Assembly: GCA_963691655.1 (NCBI GenBank) | Contig: OY829326.1 | Coordinates: forward strand, 39,893,989 to 39,957,988 | Origin: Toxonevra muliebris | Lineage: Eukaryota > Arthropoda > Insecta > Diptera > Pallopteridae | DNA length: 64,000 nucleotides | Direction: 5' to 3' | Part shown: positions 12,685 to 24,999 of the stretch, piece after piece | Numbering within the stretch: position 1 is the first letter of the stretch | Layout of the letters: the number at the start of each line of letters is the position of its first letter | The notes under the pieces: generated by a model | Databases searched by the model: none | Told to the model about the DNA's origin: nothing | Seen by the model: the letters and a program-made list of their open reading frames with translations, nothing else | Program-made: the position numbers and the translations under genes

Positions 12685-13151
12685 CCCATTTTCGTCTGCC
12701 GTTGCGTTTTCGCAACACCAACTTCAAGCATTTTTAAAATAGATAAAACTATGCGTATCCAATTTAAGTATTTATTTAAATGATAATTTGAGCTCTTGGC
12801 TTCACAACTTTTCTTGTAATTTTATTTATTTATTTTTGTTTTTTACAATTTTACGCCAGCGCTTTTGTTTTGATTTTTTGAAATAGCTCGTAGAGTTATT
12901 AAAATATTTTTTTTTTTTTAACGTGTTACTAAAATACCAAAATGCAATACAAAAAACTATCTGATTGATTTTATGGTTTGAAATATTCCAGGTGTACCGG
13001 TCGCTGCTTTTTCGAAATAGGCCGCCTCTTGATAACCTAGACATTCTAAAATTGTCTCAATTGGCTAAAAGTGATCAGTGGGATCTCAATAGTGACCATA
13101 TAAAAAATCATGAAGTTATCTCAACGATTTCGATGATTCGTCCATAATGGG
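12685..13151. mobile_element. Short TTAA-flanked MITE (467 bp), piggyBac-like
   Basis: The segment is bounded by TTAA on both sides (12681-12684 and 13152-13155). Its ends are inverted: CCCATTTTCG at the left, and CCCATTATGG on the opposite strand at the right. TTAA duplication and CCC-starting ends are the signature of piggyBac-superfamily elements. There is no transposase. The matched ends are short, so the assignment is moderate. The element at 21236-21657 is similar. Confidence 0.5.
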
Positions 13152-13830
13152 TTAAACAGTATTTAAGCAGCTCCATCATTCCCAACTTCCTAATCATAAG
13201 CATATACAAGACCAAACTTTAACTAGAATACGGGTTAAAATGGGCTCTGTAGGCAGTCACTCTATCTATCTGTTATTCTTCAGATTGCCTATGATTTCAA
13301 TAATTTCTTTTATGTCTTAAGTTTTAAATATACATATGTGTGAGGTTTCTAATAAATATAAAAATGGATCCCGTACCTCAGGGCGTATGATGAATTAAAA
13401 ATCTTGTATTTTTTGGAAAAAATATTCTTTTAACAAGGGCAATTATTTTACTCATTTAAGTCAATATTATTAGGTATTTATTATTTGCATGTGTAGTTTT
13501 CGTGTTAACAAATTCTAGTTTTGTTTTGTTCTTAAACCTTGAATTTTTCAAAATAAAAATAATTCGCAAAATTCCACTATTGAAATGATAAGAGAAGGTC
13601 TTTTTCTTTGCATGTGTGCACCATAAAACCCCACACCCAGTGATAAATCTCTAATGAACTTGAGAACACGTACTTTTTTATGTATGTGTACGAAATTTAA
13701 ATTTTAAGTATGTTTACATTTCATAAGCAAGAATTTCCTTATCATTCCTCACCTATCTAAGCACCTTCTTTTATATTGATATAAATATGGATAAAGATTG
13801 TCTCATGTAGAAATTCCGAAAACTGGTGAA

Positions 13831-13839
13831 TATAAAAAG
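13831..13839 (+). promoter_or_regulatory. TATA box of gene 4
   Basis: TATAAAAAG lies 82 bp upstream of the ATG at 13913 and is identical to the box in front of gene 3. Confidence 0.6.
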
Positions 13840-13912
13840 GTAGTACGTTGTACATGAGAGTGTTTAGTATTCGTACATTTGCAGAAGAGTCAAAACAATT
13901 AAAACAAAAAAC

Positions 13913-14427
13913 ATGCAGCAAAATACGATAATTCTTTTGGTTGGTAGAAATCGAAATTTTCATATTTAGTTAAAATTTTCCTCATCATATTTCGATTTCA
14001 GAGCTTCCTCCTGCTAGCGTCGTCATTTCTAATGCAACCTGCATGGGGTAAGTGTAATGCCTGTGGAGCCAATGGCATTGCTTGCATCAGTAAGACATCG
14101 TTCCATTTCTGTCATGGTGATGGTATTGTCGATTCATCACAAAGTTTTTCATGTCCTAATGGACAAGTTTGCTCAAAATCAATGGAATTGTGCACATCAA
14201 ATGAGGAGCCTGATTGTAGTCCAGCGGTTGGATGCGGTATATGCGATGAAAATAAATCATTCACTTGCCTCAGTAGAACAACATTTGCCCAATGCAATGG
14301 AACCGATATTTTAAATAATATTGTAGGTGAATGTCCCGATGGATTGATTTGTGATTCATCACAGGCTGAAATTTGTAATCCTCAATATACAATATTGGGC
14401 AAGACGGAGTGTGACAATAATTTTTAA
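13913..14427 (+). CDS. Small secreted Cys-rich two-module protein (gene 4)
   Basis: Exons 13913-13939 and 14002-14427 encode 150 residues. Exon 1 gives MQQNTIILL and exon 2 continues SFLLLASSFLMQPAWG, together a clear signal peptide. The mature part starts KCNACGANGIAC. Module 1 ends with CPNGQVCSKSMELC; module 2 runs from CGICDENKSFTC through CLSRTTFAQC to CPDGLICDSSQAEIC and a last Cys. It is the closest paralogue of gene 3, with the same exon layout, TATA box and unusual phase-0 donor (GTTGGT), so the pair arose by tandem duplication. As in gene 3 there is no Thr/Pro linker or CBM14 domain. The polyadenylation signal AATAAA overlaps the stop codon region (TAAATAAAAA). Secretion is well supported; chitin binding is inference. 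Confidence 0.82.
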
Positions 14428-15610
14428 ATAAAAATATACTACTATATACATAATATTATAAAACATAAACAAATAGAACAAGATTATTTTATTTATTGAA
14501 TTGTTTTGCTTGTAAAATCATTGATTCAGAAAAATACGTCTAAAATAATCATTAAAGATTCAGACACAAACTTTAGTCATTAATTACATTGTGCGGCACA
14601 AAAAATATGAATCCGCATCTCTCAAGGGTTTCCAATAGCACTAGACCTACTTAATAATACTGCCAAGGCGTTTTGCTACTTTAGGTCATATAATTTATAA
14701 GATTTCCCTCTGTTAGGAGAAGTTTGAACCCTGTATCCCCCTTTTGCATAAAAATCAACCTTCATTTTGTCGCATAGTGTTATAATTGAGTTTTCCATAG
14801 AGCGCGATAGTATCCACTGGTTCCCTTCCTTCCTTTTAAGGCAGAGCTTTCTGTGACTTCGGATTGAATAATTGAATTATCTTTGGGTTGCTAATTACGA
14901 ATTTGAGATGGTTTTTTTGCAGTTGCTCTCGAGTTTTCAAAACCAAACAAACAGAAAATAATCATTGATCTATCTTAGTGCTTCCATTTTATACTTATAA
15001 AGAGCTGTTCCTAAAATTATCAGGATTAGTAAACCATGATCTGTTCAATTTCTTAGGCTATATTACATTACATTATATCTTATGTTAAAGTTGTCAGATA
15101 ATCCTCCAAAAAAACTCATTTATGAGGAGTGCTCAGGGCCAGATTTCGCATACAGCGATTTAGTTAGTTGCTTCGGGGCACTATCATTTTAGGGATTTAA
15201 AATTTTATTAAAATTTAAATAAATTAAAATATTTTTTAAAATTATTCATAAAATTTAAATTCGCTTTTCCATCAGCAAGGTTGGGGTTCGGGACCGAACG
15301 AAAACAAATAATAATTTGGGTTGTAGCGTAAAGCTCTGGCAGTAGTAAACTAAGCGTAGCGTTTGTGCCAGAAATTTAACATTAATAAATAGAACTTTTG
15401 CCACATATTGAAAACCATACCATGGGGTGAGGGATAAGTTGGTAAGAGTAATTGTTTCCCTTTAGGATCCGTTAGTAATTTCTTAAGAAGGTAGTTTGTT
15501 AAGGCCGAGCAACATTCTCGTTTAAGAACAGGTATGACAGTCAGTCTCGTCTAAATTTAGCTCTCTCCTACCATGCTCAAAAATATTTTTGTAATTAATA
15601 CTTTAGGTAT
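14428..15610. other. Intergenic DNA, nothing recognised
   Basis: AT-rich sequence without supported features. Confidence 0.4.
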
Positions 15611-15618
15611 ATGGAGGA

Positions 15619-16482
15619 CAAGGCCGTATTTAGGGGGAGGTTTTAGGGGTTCTGACCCCGCCCCCCCCCCGAAATCTGGAAACTTTATTCTAATTTTAGA
15701 GATTAATTGCCAATGGAAAAAAAGTCAAAATAAAATCTATTTAACGATATTTTTTACTTCCAATTTGTTTTCTTCGACATGAGGTTTGACTACGGATTCA
15801 AAAAGAGAAGGTATACTGAGCACTTCTGCATTCATAGTTTTTCTAGGTCAGTAACTGTTTTTGATTTAAAGTTTCGTCCTGAATCAGTTTGAAAATTAAT
15901 AAAAATAGAAAAAATTATCAGATCCATGTAAAATTAGACTTGCTTGAACTTTTGCCTAAAACGGGACGTGATGGGAAGTTTTTGACCTCAGATTCGTGTT
16001 CAACGTGAAAAATTCTTTCGCAAAAACTCCAGCAAAACCCATTCAGTTTTGGAGGCAATCTCAAAATATAATGAATTTTTTAACGCATTATTGGTCAGAG
16101 CACCACGAAAGATCTCAACCCTTCTATTTTTGGCAATTTTTTTGAGGTTGAGTACATCATCAGTAGTGGGAAGTCAATGAGTTAATGAAATTATGTCCTT
16201 CACGATAAAAAAAAATTCATTAGAATTCACATTGAATATTTATTTGAAAAAATTTAATTTGATTATTTTGTGAATTTTTTGTCACTTTTGGCCATTTTTT
16301 TGAGGTTAAGCTTTAAGTTAAAAAATCGCAAAATATTTCCTAAAATTTTAATTTTATAGGGTCTCTCAAATGTATAATCGATTTAATTTATTGTATTTAA
16401 AAATCAGTTTGATAAAAATTATTAATGAATATTTTCTTCGAATTAAAACCCCCCCCGAAAAAAATTTCTGGCTACGGCCCTG
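15619..16482. mobile_element. hAT-like non-autonomous element (864 bp) with 8-bp duplication
   Basis: The left end reads CAAGGCCGTATTTAGG and the right end, on the opposite strand, reads CAGGGCCGTAGCCAGA. It is flanked by identical 8-bp direct repeats ATGGAGGA (15611-15618 and 16483-16490). Eight-base duplications with ends of the form CARGG are typical of hAT elements. C-rich tracts lie just inside both ends. No transposase reading frame is visible; the open stretch at 15573-15782 crosses the left border and is not a gene. Confidence 0.75.
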
Positions 16483-16490
16483 ATGGAGGA

Positions 16491-18495
16491 GACCATCGTC
16501 TTATCAATGTGTTTTCCAAATATCAGAATCTTTGATGGCTGGCATGCCGCTTTCACTCTTCCACATTAGTCTTCCTATTTCGTTTTTTTTCGCTTATAAG
16601 AAAATATATTAAATAGGACTACTACTATATGCTACTATTTACTGGGGAAAGCAACGATTTTCTGCCTCCAATAATTGAACATTTGTTGATTTACAGGGTT
16701 TTGTTCGTTTATTGTGCTCAATGTATTAATACTTCGGAAACGACTTTCATCATTGTTTGTGGGTGGCCATTCGCTGGGTGAGACACCTCATCTTTTTGAA
16801 GACAATAAATTTAAAATTTAAAGCTTGTTGAAAACAGGATTATGTAATTTATTTTCATAAACTTTTATACACTGATAAAGGTGTCTTACTCATCGGATAA
16901 GGAAAAATAAAGTTACGGGCAAGCTTTTACCTATCAAAAATTGTTTTTTCGGCCCTAAGCCCAGATTTTGATGGTCATTTCAAAATTATGAGTATGCTGG
17001 ATTATACCTATAAATTTGAGCTACTGTTGCACAAAGTAAATGGGATTGCCGTTTGATCTTCTTCTGACAAAAAACTTGAATGCGAACCCTTCAGTAAGCC
17101 AGGTGTAGGTTTGAATTCAAGTTCAAAAGAAGTGGGTTCGGATTGGGTTTGAAAGCCTGGTGGTTACCGATTTGCCATCCCACCTCTCCTCTTTCACCCC
17201 TACCAAAAAGGGACGCAAAAACTAACTTAGGGCGTCAATAGCTTCAAATGCGGCCCTGGTAGGTAGTGTCTCTAAACCACAGGGATTATGCAAGTATTAA
17301 ATATTCTAGTAGTATATGAAAAATATTCAAAGGACTACTAAGACGATTCCCCTTTTATTCTGGGCAAGAACCAATGCGTCGCACATACAGAGACAAAACA
17401 GGGGTTCATTTTACAAGGCGGAAGTTGGGCTATGTTTCTTACGATATTTTAAACCATATACTTAATGAATTAGTCAGTGAGCACAAAGTTTGTGTACTCC
17501 AATGTGTGCAGCCCTAACAATGATAATGCAACGGTACTGTTACACCTTTAAATTATTGAACCATTTAATTGCCACTTGCATAATACACCAGCTAAAAAAA
17601 GCCTCCCAAAATTATTTGTCAATAGTTATTTCTATTATATTTTAAACAATTTTTTCTCAATTGAGTAAAATATTTTTTTCGTATTTTAATTTAACTATTT
17701 TTGTTATTAAATTTTTATAACATTGACCTACTTTGGATTTAAACAACATTAAACTAATTTTTTATTATGTGAGAAATTTGTATCAAATTAGCTCTCTAGT
17801 TAGTCATTTATGATGGGAGGCACAAAAACCAAACACATGCTAACAATTATTTACACCGTCACGAATGAATTTACAAAATAGCGAAAGTTTTTGTTTTATT
17901 TATCAAGCTATGCCTATGAGGTTAGTTTTTTCTATTTATGGTTCAACGCTTCTGAAAATTGTGTAATAAAAGTGTGAAGAAATTTGCGCCCGGAAATTTT
18001 TGTGCACAAAAATGAAAATCAATTTGAATTTTTTTTTTTTAAGGAAATGAAAAAAATCTCATCTTATCTACATACAATATAACACGAAAAGCATTAAGAA
18101 GATATAATCTTGAAGAAATGATTGCAGCAGCAGCATAATTTAATTCATTTGTTTGTTTTTATTTTCTCTATTGTTGGTGACACACGGTGGTGCATTCACA
18201 ATAAAAATAAAAATTATTTTTAATTGTAGCGCATCTAATTGATTTACAACATAAACAACAAATTTGTTCATACATTAGTAATTTTATGAATTTACCATGT
18301 GCTAAATTCACATTTATAAAATTGAAATAATAAATAATTAAAATAGCACGCGACTGAATACGATTACCCGATTCTGGCGAAATGTAACCGTATTTATACT
18401 ATTCATGTAGCGGGTACACAATTTGTGGGCTTAAAAACTCGTTTCGAGAGAAGTTTGGGAGCATTTGAGAACTTAATTAAGTACTATAGTCCTGC
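16491..18495. other. Intergenic DNA, nothing recognised
   Basis: Mixed AT-rich sequence with several homopolymer runs and no supported exon or element border. Confidence 0.4.
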
Positions 18496-18498
18496 CGG

Positions 18499-18800
18499 TA
18501 TCTCAGATTTTTCTTCAGTAGTTGTTAGTGGGGGTATGATAGATGGAAAAACCACAAAAATCAGTTCTGGGGTTTGGTGAAAAAAGCCTTTTTTTTTACT
18601 AATAACTGGTTAACCGTTGAAGATATCAACAAATTGCTTACTACAAAAAGAAAGCTTAAGTAATTTCCTAAAAAAAGGGGACAGAGTAACTTTTTCGTAT
18701 ATGCCATAGTTTTCGAGATATTCAATATTTAAGAAATTGTAAATTTTGTTCTTTGGATGTACTGTGGATGCGCGCATCTTTGTTTATTAGAATTTTTGCG
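18499..18800. mobile_element. Truncated copy of foldback element
   Basis: This stretch matches the left arm and centre of the foldback element at 46009-46483. Shared blocks include CAGATTTTTCTTCAGTA at the edge, ACTAATAACTGGTTAACCGT, TAATTTCCTAAAAAAAGG, AGTTTTCGAGATATT and CTTTGGATGTACT. The opposite arm is missing, so this copy is truncated or recombined. Confidence 0.65.
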
Positions 18801-19388
18801 CGCGAAGCCTATAGGAAAAATTGAATTACTCGAAAACCAAACATGCTAGGAAGAAAAATCAAAATGAGTTTTGAAGGGAATATAAATTGCAACATTCTCT
18901 CTCATTTTCATTGATTACGGATAATTTTTTAAATGTTTAAATGTTATAAAAGTTCAAGACATTACTCCTGAAAATGCTGAAAAGTTAGAAATAAAAACAT
19001 TCACACTTTGCAATTTTATCAGCATATAAAAATTAGCTAAATTTTTGCTAATTTTTTATTAATTAATTTTAGTACTCGATTCCAGTGAATCTACCCCAAC
19101 ACTAATTTACACCTTCGACAATTATGTATGTATCAAGTGAGAAGCGGCGCGCATTCATATATTTGATGTTTGCATGTTGGAAAATTTAAATTCAAATTGA
19201 CACTGCTAACGGTCATTAAACTAAAGCACCGTTTTAATAGCGTCAAACAATTTTCCTAATAAATTTGTGTGATTTACGCGCATGCGTGACAGTCGATTCT
19301 CATATTTTGACGCGAGTGCACAGTGTGAAATTCATATCGAACCAAACAAGTGAAAGTGAAACAATCCAAATAACATAGAAATATAAAT

Positions 19389-22300
19389 ATGCAAATCCTT
19401 TTATGGGCATTCGAATTGAAAATAATTGCATTTTTCATACTATTCAATTTGTACAGTGTTGAGTCGAAAGTGAAAAATTCTTCATGGAAGGAAATAATAT
19501 TTGGCAGCAAATGGATACCATCAGGAGCGGCGACACGTGATGCTAGGTGTATGTAAACTATATCTATTATTTAAACTAAATGTCTACGATAACTGTGACT
19601 AAATTAAAAAAAAAAACGAAAAAAGAAATGTAAATATTTAATAAATTTATCTTTTTTTATGCAATGTAATACTTCGCTAAATAAATAGTGTCATGAAGCG
19701 AAAATTTCGAAATAAGTGCGAAAAATATAGGGGAGTGTCGTCAGGGTTGGAGCATGCTTTGGCTTTTGCTCATAACTTCCGTTGAATGCCGCATTTTTAT
19801 TAATGTTTCATATCGTTGGAAAGATTTCACAAATTGCAATGTGTTTTAAAATATAATTGGATTAATATTTCAGGAGTTATGGATATTTACAAAAAACTAA
19901 AATTGTAGTCAGGGTCGGAGAATTGTAGAAAATCAATAAGAAATGAATGATTAAAAATAAAATGAAAATTAAAGAAAAATTAAAAATTACATTTGAAAAC
20001 AAGAAAAAGAGACCTGAAATCAGAATTAAAATCCCTCTGGGTGAATTTTACGGAAAATTTGATTTTGTAATACACACGATAAGATAAAAGACTCGAAAAA
20101 CACGCACGGGTGAAAAAAATGTATTTCCAGAGTCAAATAGCATTATTACAACAACATTTTCGGTGTTCCGAACTTGATTATAAGTACTGCTCTGACCCTG
20201 ACAGCACACATCATTTATCGCCGCATCATACCGTTATGCAAGCTCCATGAAATGGTACATGTTTGCCCTTCTTAAATCTTATCGAACAATTTAAGTTAAC
20301 TTACTTTGATGTTTACATGTTATTTTTTTAAATTTATCCACTTTTTCTGCCACAGTTAAAAAATTTTGTACTCTTCTTTTAACACGGGGTCACGTAATAC
20401 TTATACACACTTCACGCTGTTAACTCGAAATGACAGAAAAAATTTGCTTTCGTCATGACAAACAATACAGTGTATTAACTTAACTCACGTTAGTGAGATA
20501 TAACGGAGAAAAGTCACTGTCCCGACCCTGACATGACAACACTCTCCTATATATTTTTTTTAATTAAAATCAAGACATCACTATCCTCGCGTCATATATC
20601 GATTTACGTATCGATTCTGTGATATAGGCAGCCCTTGTAAGCGATTTTCGAAATTGTAATCTACAACAGATTTCTACGTTACGCTTGCATAATCAAGGTT
20701 TAAGGGTCTGATATTATATTTTTCAGCAAAAATTTTAATACTGAAAAGAAAATTACATAAATTCCAAATACTTGCCGCGGAGCAGCACTCGTCGCGAAAA
20801 ATAAAGCTAAGCAAAAAATCGTGAAGTTGTGAAACTTTTTTTTTTTTAAACGGGATATTTTAAAACGTATAGTAGTAACACCAGTTACCGTTAAATTACC
20901 CTATACCACTATAGTGCCAAACAAAAGATTCCAAAAACGCTGCATTTCGACCGCCCAAATGAATGAAGATTCTTTCACATAGAAATAAACCGTGTGAGAA
21001 AAATATTAGACTATATTTATTTATTTTTTTTAATAATTTTTTTTTTTAATTTATTTAATATTTTTTTAAGTGTACTAAGCACACGTTTGGATATCAGTTA
21101 ATTTTTATCTTTATATTTTTCTCAATTTAGCATTGTTATAATTTTCCCAATCAAGTGTAAGTTTTTGATTTAATAACATAAATTTGTAATGAGTACCAAA
21201 TTTAAGAACCGATTTCAAATTATCTTTTTGATTAACCCATTTTGGCCTGCTGGTCGATTAGTCGGCCAGAAATTTTGAAAATTTGTCAAAAATACATTTA
21301 TAAATTTGTTCCAAAAGTAATCACTGTTTAGCATTTCTATATATACTAAAAATATTATATTTTGCCTAACTTAAAGACCAGGTTAACAGATATACTTTTT
21401 TGGAAAGTAGTTTAAAAAATCAGCAAAAAATTTTAAAATTAATTATTTTGGAATTGAAATGAGGAAACTTGTTGTAAGAATTGCAACTTTACTGGTTCTT
21501 ATATAAGAGACCACTCCTGCCCAAAACTTTACGTTATTCTCTTGAGGTAGAATATATACATACCCTATATAAACTAATATACCCTCTAAAATTCAGAAAA
21601 AAAATTCTTTTATTTTATGGAAATTGTATTTTATATCTACTACCGGGTCAAAATGAGTTAAACACCCTAAGGGTCTCAGAATAAATGTTAAAGCAGCAGC
21701 GCAATACAGTTTCATACGTTGAATTTTGGGTAAAGCGTTACGAACGATTCGAGTATGTTGATGGCAGTGAGGACAGGGGCAGGTAGAGATTCACTTCAAC
21801 TAGAGCTTATAATGCAACTTGCTTGGAGAAAATCTCTAAAACAAGTCCAACAAGAACTATCCAAAAAAAGAGATGAATGAATCAACATTTACAATTAGGC
21901 AAAGACTTTTGGAATTGCTACTAACAAAAGCAGCAACCCAAAACTTAATCATTGCAAAAAGTTTGACATGGGCGCATTAGAATTTGAATCGAGATTGGAG
22001 CAACGTTATTTTTACAGATAAGTTTTCATTTGCACTGTTCAATATCTTTAAGAGAGCTTGAACTAAAAATGTTGAACGATTGCTTTAGCAAACAGTTCAG
22101 TCATGTATATGGTTGCTTTTTAAAGCGAGGTTTCGAAGAAATTATAGCATTTACCCAAAAATTTTAATGCTGAATTCATGGTCAAACTATACAAATGTGG
22201 GTTGATGAAGATTGCTAAGTTGTTGAATGGACCCGGAAATAATGATTGGATATTGCAACAGGGTAATGATCTAAAGCTTTGCAGTCGTCTTAGTACGACA

Positions 22301-24606
22301 TGAAAAAAAGATCGAACTTTTAAAAAACTGACTACAAATTTCGTTAAAATCCATTCTTTGAATTTAGTATTGAATAATCTTAATCTTAAATTAAATAAGC
22401 CCCCATTTCTTTTTCAGATAAAATCTAAAAAACACGGAGATTTTACTTACATACATTCAAAATATATAGAATATGAAACAATTACTAAGTATTTACAATT
22501 TTCGTTTTTTCAATGCAACTAAAGCCAGATGCAAAATTAACTTGCATTTGAAAATAAAAATTTTGGAAACTACAAACTCCAAGTTTTTCATTAAGTCGTA
22601 TTTTCAATCAAATATCTTTTAAATTGAAATGCTCGTTGTAGTATAATTTGAAAATTTGGAGCGTCATTTGATATCCGCATCGCGCGTGCAGTCAAGGTCG
22701 GTTAGTTTTTTTTTAAGTGCATATATGATGAAAAACTTTTTTATCAGCCATAATTGTGATTCGATATGATGTTTGGCCAACTTGCAATTTATTTAATAAT
22801 AATAAAATATAAAATAAAATTTCGTTTAAAAATTCACACATATTCATTTTATACAAAATATTTTCGAGTGTATTTCAGCAGTTTTCTTTCATTTGCAGAT
22901 TTGATTTTTTCAGTCATTCTCCTACATATATTATTGAATTTCCACGTTGTTCCGACCATGACTACAATTTTGTTCCTTCAAATACCCATAGCTTCTAAAC
23001 TACTATGTTCAGCAAAAACATTCCATTTTGCGAGATAGATCTCTTCAATCATATGCGAAATCATATATACGAAACTCGGCCTACAACAGAAGTTATAGGC
23101 AAAAGTCAAAAGATGCTCCAACTTAGACGGCATTCCTCTATAATTTTGAAAAATTCCAACTTTAGTTTGGTTAAATAAATATTTATACAAATCATTGCAA
23201 TTTTAATTAATAGTTTTTACTTCAGTTTTGCCGATATTCAATGTTGTACCCATTGGACCGGGTATATGCGCAGCTCCATCCGGTGAAATTGGGAATTGCA
23301 TACCGAGTAAGGATTGTATATTGCGTGGCGGCATCCCAGCCGGACCTTGTGCTGGTGGATATGGATTGTGTTGCATTTGTAAACTAAATCAAATATTATT
23401 GAAAGTTATGAAATTATATTTACCAATGCTCACGGTATATTTCAGTTTTACAAACTTGTGGCGGTATAATACGCGAAAATTCCACATACTTTGTGAATCC
23501 GAATCATCCGGATGTGTACGATGGTACCGGCAGTTGTCAGGTTACTGTGCAAAAAATGCATCCAGATATATGTCAATTAAGGTAATGAACACTCAATGGT
23601 TCACATGTGAAATACAGAATTGAATTTTTTTTATGAATAGACTGGACTTGGATCTGTTTTCGGTTTCACCGCCGGAAGCTGTAAATCATGTATGCAATCA
23701 AGATCAATTGCTAGTATCTGGCGGCAGCCCAATACCGACAATTTGTGGCACATCTTCAGGCGATCACAGTAAGTGAAAGAGTCAATTTAATTCTATAACT
23801 TGTTGATTAATTTTCTTCTAGTGTACATCGATGCTGGTCTGGGTGTGAGTAATGCGATCGTGCTGTCTGTCATTACGAGTGGGACTTTTCCGCGTTTGTG
23901 GCGCATACGCGTAACGCAAATACACTGTGGTAGCATTAGTCGCGCTGATCAAGGTTGTACGCAGTATTATACAGGCATAAGTGGGCGTGTGCGCAGTTTC
24001 AATTTTAATACAATCTCTGGTCGACAGCTATCAAATCAAGATTACAGCATTTGCATACGTACTGAGCGTAACTTTTGCGGCATTCAATATAATGCATGCC
24101 CCGATTTGGGTTAGTACCTGGGACAAGCACTCATTATATATTATTACTTGTTTGGAATTTTAATCACTGTTTTAATTAGAAAACAATCGCTCGCGCTCTT
24201 TTACAATCTCGGGCAATTCTAACAATCCCACCGGATCAATGGTGGGGGGTGGCACTCAAGTAACCCAAAATACTTGCATTAATGATTGGCTATTGATCGG
24301 TTGCATGCGTTCGGTGGATCGCATACCACCATTGAGCGCTTGTGAGGATCGTGTGTGCGGGGGTACATTCAGCGCTGAAGTCGGCAACGTACAGCGAACC
24401 GTTCAAAGTAATTTGGAGGGAAATTAATTAATTTTAAAATGTGCTAATCATTTGTGTTTTCTCTCTTTTATTTTTAACAAATTAAAGCAAGTGTCCGTCC
24501 ATTTCGTTTATATTTTCACTCAGATGGTATCGAAGCACCTACCGATATTGATAATCGTGGATTTTGTCTGGATTACGTACAGCAACCGTGCACGAATGGT
24601 TACTAA
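19389..24606 (+). CDS. Secreted CUB-domain protein
   Basis: Seven exons join in phase: 19389-19548, 23226-23378, 23446-23581, 23641-23768, 23822-24109, 24180-24407 and 24488-24606, giving 403 residues. Exon 1 has the ATG, a signal peptide (LKIIAFFILFNLYSVES) and a strong donor GTATGT, and ends ATRDAR; the next exon continues FLPIFNVVPIGPGIC. That join, followed by a Cys-rich segment ending GGYGLCC, is typical of a large insect family of secreted CUB proteins. A CUB region then starts at QTCGG, with NSTYFVNP, GSCQVTV, DICQLRLDL, PTICG and a later CGIQYNAC. A second half has NDWLLIG and ends DYVQQPCTNGY. It lacks a protease domain and a membrane anchor, so it is probably extracellular; its ligand is unknown. 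Intron 1 (3.7 kb) holds several transposon remnants. AATAAATAAA-type signals follow the stop near 24690. Confidence 0.88.
19730..20548. mobile_element. Non-autonomous element with TA-type duplication (819 bp)
   Basis: The left end AGGGGAGTGTCGTCA and the right end (opposite strand) AGGAGAGTGTTGTCA are inverted with two mismatches and flanked by TA. Inside, a CAGGGTCGGAG-like motif recurs near the left end, near 19910 and, inverted, near 20190 and 20525. It lies in intron 1 of the CUB gene. No transposase is present. TA duplication suggests a Tc1/mariner-type origin, but this is weak. Confidence 0.5.
21236..21657. mobile_element. Short TTAA-flanked MITE (422 bp), piggyBac-like
   Basis: TTAA at 21232-21235 and 21658-21661 flanks inverted ends CCCATTTTGGCC (left) and CTCATTTTGACC (right, opposite strand). 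The left end resembles that of the element at 12685-13151, so both may belong to one family. No coding capacity was seen. Confidence 0.5.
21690..22330 (+). mobile_element. Decayed Tc1/mariner-like transposase
   Basis: A plus-strand reading with stops and frameshifts follows the order of Tc1-like transposases. Near 21740 there is a helix-turn-helix linker (RFEYVDGSEDRGR), near 21995 WSNVIFTDKFSF around the first catalytic Asp, and near 22230 LLNGPGNNDWILQQGNDLK, the block of the second catalytic Asp. It lies in intron 1 of the CUB gene. The reading frame is broken, so it is inactive. Confidence 0.7.
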
Positions 24607-24999
24607 ATACATATTTAAGTTAAATAGATTTAAGTTTTTATAATTAATATTACATTATTCGAGACTTGTCTAATTTAATTTTATACGCAAATAAATAAAT
24701 GTTTGATAATGTTGCCAGATTCTTGTTCCTTCTTCTGAAGCTTTTGTTTTTAAACGGTCCTGTATCTTTTTTTTTCGTTTTCTGCTGTCTTTATAGTCTA
24801 GAGATTGGGGTCAAACTTTGGTGTATGGTTTGTGAGAAGTGTGCCAAAGTCAATTCAATTTCGTTGCCATAACTACAATTACAACGCAACAATGGAAACA
24901 TTTAACCTAATTAATAGAATTTAAATTTTTAACAATTTCTATAAAGTCTCCCGATTCAGATTAATGTAATCCATGGCTAAGCATTGAAATTAAGCGCTT

